From NCBI RefSeq assembly GCF_038404985.1, contig NZ_JBBKBA010000001.1, positions 1,454,001 through 1,518,000 of the forward strand: a stretch of 64,000 nt of DNA, written 5' to 3'. Made by a program: the position numbers and the translations under genes. Of the stretch, positions 15,811 through 25,511 are shown piece by piece; within the stretch, counting starts at the first letter, position 1, and every line of letters starts with the position of its first letter. This stretch comes from Ferrovibrio sp. MS7 (GTDB taxonomy: Bacteria; Pseudomonadota; Alphaproteobacteria; Ferrovibrionales; Ferrovibrionaceae). Below the pieces are notes generated by a model. That model ran no database searches and was not told the origin of the DNA. It saw only the letters and a list, made by a program, of their open reading frames with translations.

Positions 15811-18330
15811 TTAGAATTCCTGCCAGTCGTCGTCATCCGCAGCCTTGGGGACAGGCTTCGGCGCTGCGGCCGGCTTTGCGATGGGCGCTGCCGGCTTCGG
15901 CGGGATCGGCTTTGCCGCCGGCTTGGCGGCAATCGGTGCCAGTTTGGGCGCGGCGGGAGCCATGGGCTTCGCCATCACAGGTGCTGCTGCCGACACCGGC
16001 GCTGTGGCAGTCGTTTCATCCAGCTTGAAGAAGCCGACCAGTTGCGCCAGTTCGCGGGCCTGTCCGGCCAGCGACTGCGCCGCCGCCGTGGTTTCCTCCA
16101 CCAGGGCGGCATTGCGCTGGGTCATCTCGTCCATGCTGCCGACGGCGGTGTTGATCTGCTCAAGACCCGTGGCCTGCTCGCGGCTCGCCGCAGCGATCTC
16201 GGCGACGATATCCGACACCTTCTTGATCGCCGACACGATATCGGTAAGCGACTTGCCGGTCTGATTGACCAGGTTGGCGCCGGTTTTCACCTGTGCGTTA
16301 GAGGCCTGGATCAGCGCCTTGATGTCCTTGGAGGCATTGGCCGAGCGCTGCGCCAGCGCGCGGACTTCCTGCGCCACCACCGCGAAGCCCTTGCCGGCTT
16401 CGCCAGCACGGGCGGCTTCCACGCTGGCATTCAGTGCCAGCAGGTTGGTCTGGAAGGCGATTTCGTCGATCAGGCCGACAATGTCGGAAATCTTGCGCGC
16501 GCTTTCCTCGATCTGCGTCACCGCCGATACCGCGTCGTTCACCACCTTGCCGCCGGTTTCGGCGGTGTCGCGTGCCGTGGTGGCGAGCTGGTTGGCCGCC
16601 TGGGCATTGTCGGCATTCTGCTTCACCGTGGTGGTGATTTCGTGCATCGATGCCGCCGTCTCCTCAATGCTGGCGGCCTGGGATTCGGTGCGCTGCGCCA
16701 GATCCTGGCTGCCAGTGGAGATTTCGTCGGAGGCGGTGCGCACTGATTGCGCCGTCATGGTCAGGCGGCCGGCGAAATCGCGCATCTGGTCGGCCATGCT
16801 GTTGACGCCGTGCTTGATCTCGCCGAACACCCCGCGATAGTCGCCCTTCACGCGGGGCCGCAGGTCGCCATCGGCCATGGCGCCCATGGTAGAGGCGAGT
16901 TCCTCGCTCATGGTCTGCAACGTCACCACCAGGCGGTTCAGTTCCTGGCTGGTCGAAAGGAAGAAGCCGCTCTTGCCACTCTCGCTGATGCGGCCCGAGA
17001 GGTCGCCCTGGCCGACCTGGTTGACCAGCGTGGCGATTTCCTCGCCAGCGGCCTTCTCGCTGGCCTCGAGTTCCTGGCGGCGGCGCTCGGTTTCCTCGCG
17101 CTGGCGGGCGATATCGGCTTCGGCCTGTTCGCGCGCCACCATGTTGTCCTTGAATACCTGCAGCGCCTTGGCCATGCGGCCGATCTCGGCACCACGCTCG
17201 ACGAAGGGAATGGTGGTGTCGAGGTCGCGTTCGGCCAGCCGCTGCATCGCCTCGGTCATGCCGCTGATCGGGCCGCTGACGCGCCATTGCACGATCAGGA
17301 AGCCGATAGCCGTCACCGCCACAGCCAGCGCCAGCAACACGCCGCTGATGATCAGGCGGCGTTGTGCCAGTTCCTTTTGATCCTCGGCCCGCAGGATCAG
17401 TTGCTCAAGCGCCTGGTTGGCGATTTCGTTGATCAGGCTGAGGCCTTCCACCTGGCGCGGCTGAAATTCCGCCTGCGGGATATCGGGCTTCTGGCCGGTG
17501 GCGAGCGCCATCACCACCTTCTGGCGTTCATCGGCCATCGGGCCCTGGAACACGGCGCGGGTCTTGTTGGCGGCTTCCGCCACGGCGGGCGGCGTGTCGT
17601 TGCGCGCGGCGGCTTCCGTGATGATGCTCCAGGCAGTGAGCAGCCGGCCGAAATCCTCGGCATGGGCGGCGATATCAGTGGCGGTCCATGGCTGGCCGCC
17701 GGTCATCGAACCCAGCAGGCGCAGCACCATCGAACCGGCATAGTTGCGCGCTACCCAGGCGGTGCGCTTCACCATCAGCAATTGGTCCACCATCGGGTCG
17801 ACCATCTTGAGGGAGGCTTCGAGATAATCGGAAGCGGCTTCCACGGCATCGAGATAGGCCTGAGTCACGCGCGGCCAGTCGCGTATCGCTTGGGCGTCGC
17901 GTTGCGCTTCCGCAGCGGCCATCGCCGCCTGCGCCTTCGGCCGCAGCGCATCCACTGCATCATGGCTTTCCTTCAGCCTGGTCAGGATTGGGCCCGAGCC
18001 GGGCAGTGACGCCGCCAGGGCGCTGAAGCCGGCATAGCCATCCTGGAAGCCCTTCTTGGCCATGGCGCCGTAGTCGACGACATTCTTGCGCGCGGTATCC
18101 TCGGCCGGGTCCTTGCTGCGCATGGCGATGATGACGTTGCCGCGCTCCAGGCGATGCTGCTGCAGCGAGAGGAAGAAACTTTGGCTGATCGGCGCCAGGG
18201 CCGCGACGCGCTGTGCCGCCTGGCTACGCTCCAGGGCCTCCTGCAGCGACTTGACGCTGACCGCCACCAGCAGCAGCCCAAGCACGCCTATGATCACGCC
18301 AAGAATGGTGCGGATCGAAAGGTTTTTCAT
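15811..18330 (-). CDS. Methyl-accepting chemotaxis protein with C-terminal CheR/CheB tether
   Basis: The 839-residue receptor has a first membrane helix (about 9-26), a long helical periplasmic ligand domain (about 27-325), a second membrane helix (about 325-348), a HAMP domain, a further HAMP-like unit (GQGDLSGRISESGKSGF; MADGDLRPRVKGDYRGVFGE), and the signalling hairpin with [20 protein letters not shown]. The tail is a flexible Ala/Pro/Lys linker ending in DDDDWQEF, which resembles the NWETF pentapeptide that docks CheR and CheB. ATG 18330 has a well-spaced GGGG site; 18336 is also possible. The ligand is unknown. Confidence 0.95.
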   Translation of the reverse strand: MKNLSIRTILGVIIGVLGLLLVAVSVKSLQEALERSQAAQRVAALAPISQSFFLSLQQHRLERGNVIIAMRSKDPAEDTARKNVVDYGAMAKKGFQDGYAGFSALAASLPGSGPILTRLKESHDAVDALRPKAQAAMAAAEAQRDAQAIRDWPRVTQAYLDAVEAASDYLEASLKMVDPMVDQLLMVKRTAWVARNYAGSMVLRLLGSMTGGQPWTATDIAAHAEDFGRLLTAWSIITEAAARNDTPPAVAEAANKTRAVFQGPMADERQKVVMALATGQKPDIPQAEFQPRQVEGLSLINEIANQALEQLILRAEDQKELAQRRLIISGVLLALAVAVTAIGFLIVQWRVSGPISGMTEAMQRLAERDLDTTIPFVERGAEIGRMAKALQVFKDNMVAREQAEADIARQREETERRRQELEASEKAAGEEIATLVNQVGQGDLSGRISESGKSGFFLSTSQELNRLVVTLQTMSEELASTMGAMADGDLRPRVKGDYRGVFGEIKHGVNSMADQMRDFAGRLTMTAQSVRTASDEISTGSQDLAQRTESQAASIEETAASMHEITTTVKQNADNAQAANQLATTARDTAETGGKVVNDAVSAVTQIEESARKISDIVGLIDEIAFQTNLLALNASVEAARAGEAGKGFAVVAQEVRALAQRSANASKDIKALIQASNAQVKTGANLVNQTGKSLTDIVSAIKKVSDIVAEIAAASREQATGLEQINTAVGSMDEMTQRNAALVEETTAAAQSLAGQARELAQLVGFFKLDETTATAPVSAAAPVMAKPMAPAAPKLAPIAAKPAAKPIPPKPAAPIAKPAAAPKPVPKAADDDDWQEF

Positions 18331-18715
18331 CGGCATTCCCCGCCTTGCCTCAATCTGTCAGGGGCGCAAATGCTTTGCGCCTTGGTTCGATTCTAACGGG
18401 TGATGGCGTGGAGGAGATAGCCTGCTTTTTTGCTGTTATCCCTTTCATTTCACGAATATTTCGGCCTGCAAAGATGCGTGCGGAGCTTGTACCCGGCTTA
18501 GCTCATGCAGCCTGCAGTGCGAATCACCCGACCAGGACATTTTGGCTGGCCAGCGATATGGGCGCGGGAATCAAAACGAGTCCGAAAGTGGACGGCATCG
18601 GCAAACTGTTATCTTCGGACAGGGAAAATTGCTTCAAACGCAATTAGTTGTTGTCGATGGGGTGGCCAACCTACAATATGTCGCTGTTACGCTTGTTGCC
18701 TGAAGGATTGCCGTT
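18331..18715. other. Intergenic region, no gene seen
   Basis: This 385-base gap separates two divergent genes and should hold both promoters. A 100-codon frame (18345-18647) lacks a ribosome site and does not resemble a protein. No RNA gene or clear palindrome was recognised. Confidence 0.5.
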
Positions 18716-19759
18716 ATGGAGTTTCGTCGCCTCGGTCGCACCGATTTGCAGGTGAGCCTGATCTGTCTCGGCACCATGACCTGGGGCCAGCAGAACACCG
18801 AAGCGGAAGCCCATGCCCAGCTTGATTATGCCTGGGAGCGCGGCATCAATTTCCTCGACGCCGCCGAAATGTATCCGGTGCCGCCCAGGGCCGAGACCCA
18901 GGGGCGCACCGAAAGCTATATCGGCACCTGGCTGAAGGCCCGCCAAAACCGCGACAAGGTGATTCTCGCCACCAAGGTGGCCGGCCGTGGCGGCGGGCCG
19001 CGCGGCGATTTCACCTGGCTGCGCGATGATGGCTTGCCGCCAAATTTAAGCCGCGGGCAAATTTTCGAGGCGGTGGACAAAAGCCTGAAGCGGCTGCAGA
19101 CCGACTATATCGATCTCTACCAGACCCACTGGCCGGATCGCCTGACGACGAATTTCGGCCGTGCCGAATATCCTTGGAACGACGAAGAGTCGGTGGCGAT
19201 CGAGGAAACCGTCGATGCCATGGCGGCGCTGGTGAAGGCTGGCAAGATCCGGCATTTCGGCGTCTCGAACGAAACCGCCTGGGGTGTCATGCGCCACCTT
19301 GGCTCGCCGGGTCCGCGCCTGGCCTCGATCCAGAATCCCTACAATCTGCTGAACCGCGCCTATGAAGGCTCGCTCTCCGAAGTGGCGCACAAGGAGCAGG
19401 TCGGCCTGCTGGCCTATTCGCCGCTCGGCATGGGCGTGCTCAGTGGCAAGTATCTTGATGGCGCGCGCCCGGCCGGCGCCCGGCTGACCTTGTTCACGCG
19501 CTTCACGCGCTATTCCAACCCGCAGGTTGACCGCACTGTCGGGCGCTATGTGGCGCTGGCGCGCCAGCATGGCCTCGATCCGGCGCAGATGGCGCTGGCT
19601 TATGTCAACACGCGGCCTTTCGTCACCGCGAATATCATCGGCGCCACCAGCCTGGAACAGCTCAAGGCCGATATCGACTCCCTTAACGTCAACCTGCCTA
19701 AGGAGGTGCTGGACGGCATCGACGCGATTCACCGCGACCAACCCAATCCTGCTGCCTGA
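18716..19759 (+). CDS. tas: NADP(H)-dependent aldo-keto reductase, Tas type
   Basis: The 347-residue TIM-barrel enzyme matches E. coli Tas closely along its whole length. It has LICLGTMTWGQQN, the catalytic tetrad region DAAEMYPVPPRAETQGRTE (Asp, Tyr), ATKVAG (Lys) and YQTHWPDR (His), and the cofactor segment LGMGVLSGKYL. The family reduces aldehydes and ketones in the cytoplasm; the natural substrate of Tas is unclear, although it can support tyrosine prototrophy in E. coli. thpR follows 48 bases later and may share the transcript. Confidence 0.93.
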   Translation: MEFRRLGRTDLQVSLICLGTMTWGQQNTEAEAHAQLDYAWERGINFLDAAEMYPVPPRAETQGRTESYIGTWLKARQNRDKVILATKVAGRGGGPRGDFTWLRDDGLPPNLSRGQIFEAVDKSLKRLQTDYIDLYQTHWPDRLTTNFGRAEYPWNDEESVAIEETVDAMAALVKAGKIRHFGVSNETAWGVMRHLGSPGPRLASIQNPYNLLNRAYEGSLSEVAHKEQVGLLAYSPLGMGVLSGKYLDGARPAGARLTLFTRFTRYSNPQVDRTVGRYVALARQHGLDPAQMALAYVNTRPFVTANIIGATSLEQLKADIDSLNVNLPKEVLDGIDAIHRDQPNPAA

Positions 19760-19807
19760 TATCGCCGCCCATTGCGGCCAGGCCAGCGTGACGAGGAGTA
19801 CACGCCC

Positions 19808-20476
19808 ATGGTCCGCCTGTTTGTCGCCTTAAGCATGCCCGAGGCCACGTCCCTGGCCTTGCGCGAACTCTGCTCCGGCCTGCCCGGAGCACGTTGGGTC
19901 AATCCCGCCCAGTTCCACATCACCTTACGCTTCATCGGCGAAGTGGATGGCCGCACCGCCCGCCATGTCGCGGAGGCCCTCAGCGGCATCCAGATGCCGA
20001 GCTTCGAGGTTGCCCTGCATGGGGTGGGCACGTTCGGCGACAAGCGCGCGGCGCGCAGCCTGTGGGCCGGTGTACGGCCGAGCCAGGGATTGGAACGGCT
20101 GCATGAGAAGGTGGATGGCGCCATGGCGCGGCTGGGCCTGGAGCCGGACCGGCGCAAATTCACGCCGCATGTCACCTTGGCGCGGCTGAATCAGCCGCCT
20201 GTGGATCGTCTTGGCGCATACCTGGCCCATCATGCGCTGGTCTCACCGCCCTGCTTCACCTGCGACCGCTTCGTGCTCTATTCCAGTTTCCTCTCCCATG
20301 GCGGCGCCATCTACACGCCGGAGCGGATCTATCGCCTGGATGGCGACGATGACCATGGCTGGATCGCCGACGAGGCCGAGGATTGGGAGCGGGCCGAAGC
20401 GGCGCGCGAACGTGAATCCTGGGAACAGGAGCGGCGCCATCTGCAACCAGCTCTGAGCTACGGCTTTGGCGACTAA
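19808..20476 (+). CDS. thpR: RNA 2',3'-cyclic phosphodiesterase ThpR
   Basis: The 222-residue protein is a 2H phosphoesterase. Its two catalytic motifs are HITLRFIGE (about residue 37) and HVTLARL (about 120), which open 2',3'-cyclic phosphates at RNA ends and reversibly join 2'-5' tRNA halves. The domain ends near residue 180 ([21 protein letters not shown]). About 45 extra residues, rich in Glu, Arg and Trp, follow and look like a charged helix. ATG 19808 is chosen for its GAGGAG site. The last 11 bases overlap the start of the sirtuin gene, which implies coupled translation. Confidence 0.9.
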   Translation: MVRLFVALSMPEATSLALRELCSGLPGARWVNPAQFHITLRFIGEVDGRTARHVAEALSGIQMPSFEVALHGVGTFGDKRAARSLWAGVRPSQGLERLHEKVDGAMARLGLEPDRRKFTPHVTLARLNQPPVDRLGAYLAHHALVSPPCFTCDRFVLYSSFLSHGGAIYTPERIYRLDGDDDHGWIADEAEDWERAEAARERESWEQERRHLQPALSYGFGD

Positions 20477-21170
20477 ATACCGTTCGCTGGTCATTCTTAC
20501 CGGCGCCGGCATTTCCGCCGAGTCAGGGCTTGGCACCTTCCGCGACAAGGATGGGCTATGGACCAAGTATGACCTGCGCGATGTGGCGACGCCGGAAGGC
20601 TTCGAGCGCAATCCGGCCCTGGTGCATGATTTCTACAATGCCCGCCGCCGCAATCTGATCGAGGCCGTGCCCAACCCGGCCCATGCTGCTCTCGCGGCGC
20701 TGGAACGGGCCTGGCCCGGCGACTTCCTGCTGGTGACGCAGAATGTCGACGACCTGCATGAGCGTGCCGGCTCGGCCAAGCTGCTGCACATGCATGGCGA
20801 GTTGCTGAAGATCCGCTGCGAAAGCTGCGGCAACGTGTTGCCCTGCCGCGAGGATATCGATCTCTCCAGTGCCTGTCCGGCCTGTGCCACACCGGGCTAC
20901 ATGCGGCCGCATGTGGTGTGGTTCGGCGAGATGCCGTTCTACATGGACCGTATCGAACAGGCGCTGAATGGCTGCGACCTGTTCGTTTCCATCGGGACGT
21001 CGGGCAATGTCTATCCAGCCGCCGGCTTCGTTGCCGAGGCCCGCCGCCGCCGCGCCCATACGGTGGAACTCAATCTTGAGCCATCGGAGGGCTACTCGCA
21101 CTTTGCCGAGAAACGCTATGGCGCGGCTTCCGAGATTGTCCCGGCCTACGTGCAGGAACTGCTCGGCTGA
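20466..21170 (+). CDS. cobB: NAD-dependent protein deacylase (sirtuin, CobB type)
   Basis: The 234-residue enzyme removes acyl groups from lysines using NAD. Motifs are [16 protein letters not shown] (NAD site), [12 protein letters not shown], the catalytic His110 in HMHGELL, and a zinc site with Cys118, Cys121, Cys137 and Cys140. DFYNARRR supplies the Tyr57-x-x-Arg60 pair that marks SIRT5/CobB enzymes able to remove succinyl groups. The only start that fits is TTG 20466, inside the end of thpR; no in-frame ATG precedes the NAD motif. Possible targets such as succinyl-CoA synthetase lie at the right end of the window, but a link is speculative. Confidence 0.93.
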   Translation: MATKYRSLVILTGAGISAESGLGTFRDKDGLWTKYDLRDVATPEGFERNPALVHDFYNARRRNLIEAVPNPAHAALAALERAWPGDFLLVTQNVDDLHERAGSAKLLHMHGELLKIRCESCGNVLPCREDIDLSSACPACATPGYMRPHVVWFGEMPFYMDRIEQALNGCDLFVSIGTSGNVYPAAGFVAEARRRRAHTVELNLEPSEGYSHFAEKRYGAASEIVPAYVQELLG

Positions 21171-21244
21171 CACCACGCTGTTGTGTTGCGCCGCCGCCGC
21201 TTTTCAGGCGACACTGCCGCGGGGTGACGGGGTGATGGATCGGG

Positions 21245-22636
21245 ATGACCGAGGCGGGTAGGGCGCGTTTGCGCTGGTATGATGCGTGTTTCGCCGATCC
21301 CGGCGAAGAAGCGGCCTATCGCTGGGCCGATCTTGATGCCACCCTGTTTTTTGCCCGGATCGCGCTGCTGCTGGCATTGGCGCTGTTCGGCCTGTTCGCC
21401 GCCGTCGACCTGCTTTTTGGCGCCGATGGTCGCAGCCGGTTGCTGGTTGCCCGGGCGCTGATCTGCGCCAGCTTCGCCCTGCTCCTGCTGCTCACCTGGC
21501 ATCCGGCCTTGCGTCGGCCGGACTGGGCGACGCGCCATTCCCAGGCCGCTGCCTTCGCCATTGCCCTGGGCTTTGGCCTGCTGGTTGGTTTGGCAGACGA
21601 GCCGCTGCGCGGCTTCTATGTTCCCGGCATCCTGCTGGTGGTGGTGGCATTGTTCGTGCTGCTGCGCCTGACGCTGCCGGAAATTGCCTGGGTGGCGGTG
21701 CCGCTGGTCTGCATCTACGACGCCGTCTGGCTGCGGGAATGGATCATGCCCGGCGAGTTCGGCGCTTTCGTGGTGATGCAGTTCTACCTCTTCGCCGCCG
21801 TCATCGTCGGCAGTTTCTCGAATTACGCCATCGCGCATCACCGCCGCATCACCCATGCCGCCGCCGGCGACCTGCGCGCCCAGGCGACGCGGCTGCAGCA
21901 GGCCCTGCAGCAGGCGGCGATGGCGCGGCAGCATGCTGAGCATGCCTCGCGGGCCAAGTCGGATTTCATTGCCCATATGAGCCATGAATTGCGCACGCCG
22001 CTGAACGCGGTGATCGGCTTCGGCCAGGTGCTGGAAGGCGAGGTCTATGGCCCGCTCGGCGGCGACAAGTACCGCGAATACGCCCGCCATATTCACGAAA
22101 GCGGCCAGCACCTGCTGTCGTTGATCAACGACGTCCTGGATCTTTCCAAGGTCGAGGCCGGGCAGTTCGAACTGCACCGCGAGGAAATCGACATCGCCGC
22201 CGCGATGCGCGCCGCCAGCCTGCTGGTTTCCGGCCTCTCCCACAAGCGGCAGGTGAAGCTGAAGTTGATAGTGCCGCCTTCACTGCCGTCGCTGCAGGCG
22301 GATGAGCGGGCGCTGAAGCAGATCCTGGTCAACCTGCTCTCGAACGCGGTGAAATTCTCACCTGCCGGTGGCGAGGTGACATTCGCGGCGGAAATTCTGC
22401 CGCAGGCCATCGCCTTCATTATCGCCGATGCCGGGCCCGGCATGGACGTGCAGCAGGTGGCGCGCGCCGTGGTGCCGTTCGGTCAGGCCAGCGGCCACAC
22501 CGCTGAAGCGACGCGCGGTACCGGCCTCGGCCTGCCGCTGGCACAGCGCTTCACCGATCTGCATGGCGGCAGCCTGGTGATCGACAGCCGGCCGGGCCAG
22601 GGCACCCGCGTCACGGTGACGCTGCCATTAGAGTAA
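21245..22636 (+). CDS. Membrane sensor histidine kinase
   Basis: The 463-residue protein has a membrane domain of about six helices (residues 33-200) without a recognisable extracellular sensor, then a short coiled coil, a HisKA domain with the phosphorylation motif SHELRTPLNAVIGF (about residue 246), and an HATPase_c domain with N-box NLLSNAVKF, G1 DAGPGM and G2 GTGLGLPLA. It would autophosphorylate on His and pass the phosphate to an unlinked response regulator; none is adjacent. The signal is unknown. The gene starts about 75 bases after the sirtuin gene and converges on the zincin gene. Confidence 0.92.
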   Translation: MTEAGRARLRWYDACFADPGEEAAYRWADLDATLFFARIALLLALALFGLFAAVDLLFGADGRSRLLVARALICASFALLLLLTWHPALRRPDWATRHSQAAAFAIALGFGLLVGLADEPLRGFYVPGILLVVVALFVLLRLTLPEIAWVAVPLVCIYDAVWLREWIMPGEFGAFVVMQFYLFAAVIVGSFSNYAIAHHRRITHAAAGDLRAQATRLQQALQQAAMARQHAEHASRAKSDFIAHMSHELRTPLNAVIGFGQVLEGEVYGPLGGDKYREYARHIHESGQHLLSLINDVLDLSKVEAGQFELHREEIDIAAAMRAASLLVSGLSHKRQVKLKLIVPPSLPSLQADERALKQILVNLLSNAVKFSPAGGEVTFAAEILPQAIAFIIADAGPGMDVQQVARAVVPFGQASGHTAEATRGTGLGLPLAQRFTDLHGGSLVIDSRPGQGTRVTVTLPLE

Positions 22637-22649
22637 CTTTGGTGCTCGG

Positions 22650-23066
22650 CTAATCCGTCGCCGCTTCGATGCGTTCCATATCCTCGTCGGACAGGCCGAA
22701 ATGATGGCCGATCTCATGGATCAGCACATGGCGCACCAGCCGGCCCAAAGGCTCGGCATTCTCGCACCAGTAATCCAGCAAGGGCCGGCGGTAGAGGAAG
22801 ATCATCGCCGGCATGGTGCCGGTGAAGCCGGCTTCTTCGGCGGTAATGCTGCCGCCCTGGTAGAGCCCGAGCAGGTCGAACGGGCTTTCCAGCCCCATCG
22901 TGGTCTGCACATCCTCATCGGGGAATTCCTCGACGCGGATTGGTACGCCATCGAGAAAACGGCCCAAAGCCGGCATCAGCCGCGAGCGTTCAGCTTCCGC
23001 GAGTGCGGCCAGATCATCCAGACTTGGCGGCAACTTGTCCGCACCGATATGTGAAGCAGAGCCCAT
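22650..23066 (-). CDS. Small zinc metallopeptidase-like protein (minimal zincin)
   Basis: The 138-residue protein carries HEIGHHFGLSDEDMERIE near its C-terminus, the HExxHxxGxxD zinc motif of the minimal-zincin family (bacterial proteins related to DUF1025). FPDEDVQTTMGLESPFDLLGLYQG is the other conserved block. No signal peptide is present. ATG 23066 is chosen; the frame extends to 23210 but would then overlap the divergent pterin dehydratase gene. The substrate is unknown, and activity in this family is weak or restricted in the few proteins studied. Confidence 0.88.
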   Translation of the reverse strand: MGSASHIGADKLPPSLDDLAALAEAERSRLMPALGRFLDGVPIRVEEFPDEDVQTTMGLESPFDLLGLYQGGSITAEEAGFTGTMPAMIFLYRRPLLDYWCENAEPLGRLVRHVLIHEIGHHFGLSDEDMERIEAATD

Positions 23067-23196
23067 GCGGCGTGTTGTCCCAGGGTGGTTGCGGCGGGGC
23101 GTGGTCCACGATAGGTAGTCGCCCCAGTACAGTTTGTATATTTTATTGAGCTGGCGCGGTTTGTATAGCCGCGGGCAGCAAGCGGAGGAGGCGGCC

Positions 23197-23526
23197 ATGG
23201 CGATTGCCAAGCTGAATCAGGAAGAGCGCACAGCGGCGCTGGCGGCCTTGCCGCATTGGTCGCTGGTCGAGGGGCGCGATGCCATTCAGCGCTCCTTGCG
23301 CTTCGCCGACTTCAATGCCGCCTTCGGCTTCATGGCCTGCGTCGCGCTGGCAGCCGAAAAGGCGGACCATCATCCCGAATGGTTCAATGTCTGGAACCGC
23401 GTCGATATCACGCTCTCGACCCATGATGCCGGCGGCATAAGCCGCCGCGACATCGACCTGGCCAAGGTGATCGACGCCATGGCCCTTGCCATGGGGGCGA
23501 CTGCCATGGGAGGCAAGGCATCATGA
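23197..23526 (+). CDS. phhB: 4a-hydroxytetrahydrobiopterin dehydratase
   Basis: The 109-residue protein is a complete pterin-4a-carbinolamine dehydratase. The signature [18 protein letters not shown] followed by [15 protein letters not shown] contains the catalytic His residues. The enzyme recycles the pterin cofactor of aromatic amino-acid hydroxylases; no phenylalanine hydroxylase gene is visible in the window. In some bacteria it instead supports molybdopterin or folate chemistry. ATG 23197 has an AGCGGAGGAG site. The last four bases overlap the SCO gene (ATGA), so the two are translationally coupled. Confidence 0.92.
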   Translation: MAIAKLNQEERTAALAALPHWSLVEGRDAIQRSLRFADFNAAFGFMACVALAAEKADHHPEWFNVWNRVDITLSTHDAGGISRRDIDLAKVIDAMALAMGATAMGGKAS

Positions 23527-24137
23527 ATTCCGCTCTGCGTGGCCTGGTCCGCGGCCTGGCGATTGCTGCTGTTGCGGCCATCGTGGTCTTTGCCGGCTTC
23601 TATGTCGTGCATTGGCTGGATGGCGGCAAGCAGGACAGTGCCGGCGTCGGCGAGGTCAGCATCGGCGGCCCTTACGCGCTCACCGACCAGAATGGCCGCG
23701 CCGTCACCGACAAGGATTTCCGCGGCAAGCTGCAACTGATCTATTTCGGCTTCACCTCCTGCCCCGATATCTGCCCCACGGCGTTGCAGACGGTCGCTAT
23801 CGCGCTGGACGAGATGGGAGCTGCGGCAAAGGACGTGGTGCCGATCCTGATCACCGTGGACCCGGAACGCGATACGCCGCCGGTGATGAAGGAATATGTG
23901 CAGGCCTTCCACGAATCCATGATCGGCCTCACCGGCACGCCGGAGCAGATTGCCGCAGCAGCGAAGGCCTACCGCGTCTACTATCAGAAAGTGAAGCTGC
24001 AAAATTCCAGCCTGGACTATTCCATGGATCATTCCGGCTTCCTCTACCTGATGAACCGGGACGGCAAATATCTGGCGCATTTCCGCCACAACGCCACGCC
24101 GGAAGATATCGTGAAGCGAGTCAAGGCGGCGCTCTGA
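23523..24137 (+). CDS. SCO1/SenC family copper chaperone
   Basis: The 204-residue protein is anchored by an N-terminal membrane helix (residues 10-29) with the thioredoxin-fold domain outside. It has [12 protein letters not shown] with Cys80 and Cys84 and the copper-ligand His170 in [13 protein letters not shown] proteins deliver copper to, or reduce, the CuA site of cytochrome c oxidase. No oxidase genes are near; the overlapping partner is the pterin dehydratase gene, an unusual pairing. Confidence 0.93.
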   Translation: MNSALRGLVRGLAIAAVAAIVVFAGFYVVHWLDGGKQDSAGVGEVSIGGPYALTDQNGRAVTDKDFRGKLQLIYFGFTSCPDICPTALQTVAIALDEMGAAAKDVVPILITVDPERDTPPVMKEYVQAFHESMIGLTGTPEQIAAAAKAYRVYYQKVKLQNSSLDYSMDHSGFLYLMNRDGKYLAHFRHNATPEDIVKRVKAAL

Positions 24138-24275
24138 ACATTGCCTTGGTGGACCAGGTCAAGGCCGCCGAAAGTATATTTTTGCACTGCAAAATAACAC
24201 TATCCCTCGTGGCGGTTTCTTGTCATGATTCCGCCATGGCTGCGGTTTTCGCCGCGACATAAGGGGTGGGACCCG

Positions 24276-25505
24276 ATGCTCTATCAACTACACGAATGGC
24301 AGCATGCTGCCATGGCGCCGATGCGTCTCATGGCCGAAGCACAGGCTAGCCTGCTGAACCTGCCGCATCCGGTGAACATGATGCCGGCGGCGCGCGGTCT
24401 GGCGGCCGGCCTGGAAGTGTTCGAGCGCGTCACACGGCGCTATCCGAAGCCGAAATTCGGCTTTGAGCCTGTCACCGTCGGCGGCCGCAAGCGCGCAGTG
24501 AACGAGCGCGTGGTGCTGCGCCTGCCATTCTGCCAGCTCAAGCATTTCGAGCGCGAGGGCACCGCCCAGCGCAAGGACCCCAAGCTGCTGATCGTAGCGC
24601 CGCTCTCGGGTCATTACGCCACGCTGCTGCGCGGTACTGTGGAAGCGATGCTGCCGAATCATGAGGTCTATATCACCGACTGGCGCGATGCCCGGCTGGT
24701 GCCATTGCGCGACGGTGATTTCGGCCTCGATGATTACATCGACTACATCATCCATTTTCTGCATCATCTCGGCCCCAACACCCATGTGATGGGGGTGTGC
24801 CAGCCGAGCGTGCCGGTGCTGGCGGCGGTGGCGCTGATGAGCCAGGCGCGCAATCCCAATGTGCCCGCTTCCATGACCCTGATGGGCGGCCCGATCGACA
24901 CACGCTTAAGCCCCACGGTGCCGAACACCTTGGCGCAGGAACGCTCCATCGAATGGTTCGAGCATTCGGTGATCAACCGCGTGCCGGTGAATTATCCGGG
25001 CTTCATGCGCCGCGTCTATCCCGGCTTCATCCAGCTCTCCGGCTTCATGAGCATGAATATCGACCGCCATGTCGGCGCTCATGTGCGGCTGTTTCACCAC
25101 CTGATCCAGGGCGATGGCGACAGCGCGCAGCAGCACAAGGCTTTCTACGACGAATATCTCTCGGTGATGGACCTGCCGGCGGATTACTACCTCGAAACCG
25201 TGCAGCGCGTGTTCCAGCAGCATCTGCTGCCGCTGCACCGTTTTCCCTGGCGCGGCCAGATCATCGATACCAATGCCATCGAGCGTACCGCCCTGCTCAC
25301 CGTGGAAGGTGAACTCGACGATATTTCCGGCATCGGCCAGACCCATGCGGCGCATACCATCTGCGGCCGCATCCCGAAGGCAAAGCGCGAGCACCATTTG
25401 CAGCCCAGCGTGGGCCATTACGGCGTGTTCAACGGCCGCCGCTGGCGCGAGCAGATCGCGCCGCGTGTCACCGCTTTCATCGCCAGGCATGATCGGAACA
25501 CCTGA
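24276..25505 (+). CDS. phaZ: Intracellular polyhydroxyalkanoate depolymerase PhaZ
   Basis: The 409-residue protein lacks a signal peptide and matches the intracellular PHA depolymerase family. The nucleophile elbow reads HVMGVCQPSVP, with Cys175 where ordinary lipases have Ser, as in the Ralstonia-type PhaZ enzymes. Other family blocks are LLIVAPLSGHYATLLRGTVE, VYITDWRDARLVP and the C-terminal HHLQPSVGHYGVFNGRRWR holding the catalytic His. It mobilises carbon from storage granules. ATG 24276 is preferred because GGGGTGGG precedes it; an ATG at 24225 is less likely. ycgN follows after six bases. Confidence 0.93.
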   Translation: MLYQLHEWQHAAMAPMRLMAEAQASLLNLPHPVNMMPAARGLAAGLEVFERVTRRYPKPKFGFEPVTVGGRKRAVNERVVLRLPFCQLKHFEREGTAQRKDPKLLIVAPLSGHYATLLRGTVEAMLPNHEVYITDWRDARLVPLRDGDFGLDDYIDYIIHFLHHLGPNTHVMGVCQPSVPVLAAVALMSQARNPNVPASMTLMGGPIDTRLSPTVPNTLAQERSIEWFEHSVINRVPVNYPGFMRRVYPGFIQLSGFMSMNIDRHVGAHVRLFHHLIQGDGDSAQQHKAFYDEYLSVMDLPADYYLETVQRVFQQHLLPLHRFPWRGQIIDTNAIERTALLTVEGELDDISGIGQTHAAHTICGRIPKAKREHHLQPSVGHYGVFNGRRWREQIAPRVTAFIARHDRNT

Positions 25506-25511
25506 GGCGCG

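Noticed and set aside
18485-18535. A tRNA-like look (GGCTTAGCTCATGCAG followed by GTGCGAATCAC)
   Set aside because: The acceptor stem and anticodon arm do not form, and the spacing is too short for a tRNA.
18345-18647. A 100-codon frame in the gap between the chemoreceptor and tas genes
   Set aside because: It has no ribosome site, no family likeness and an amino-acid make-up unlike its neighbours.
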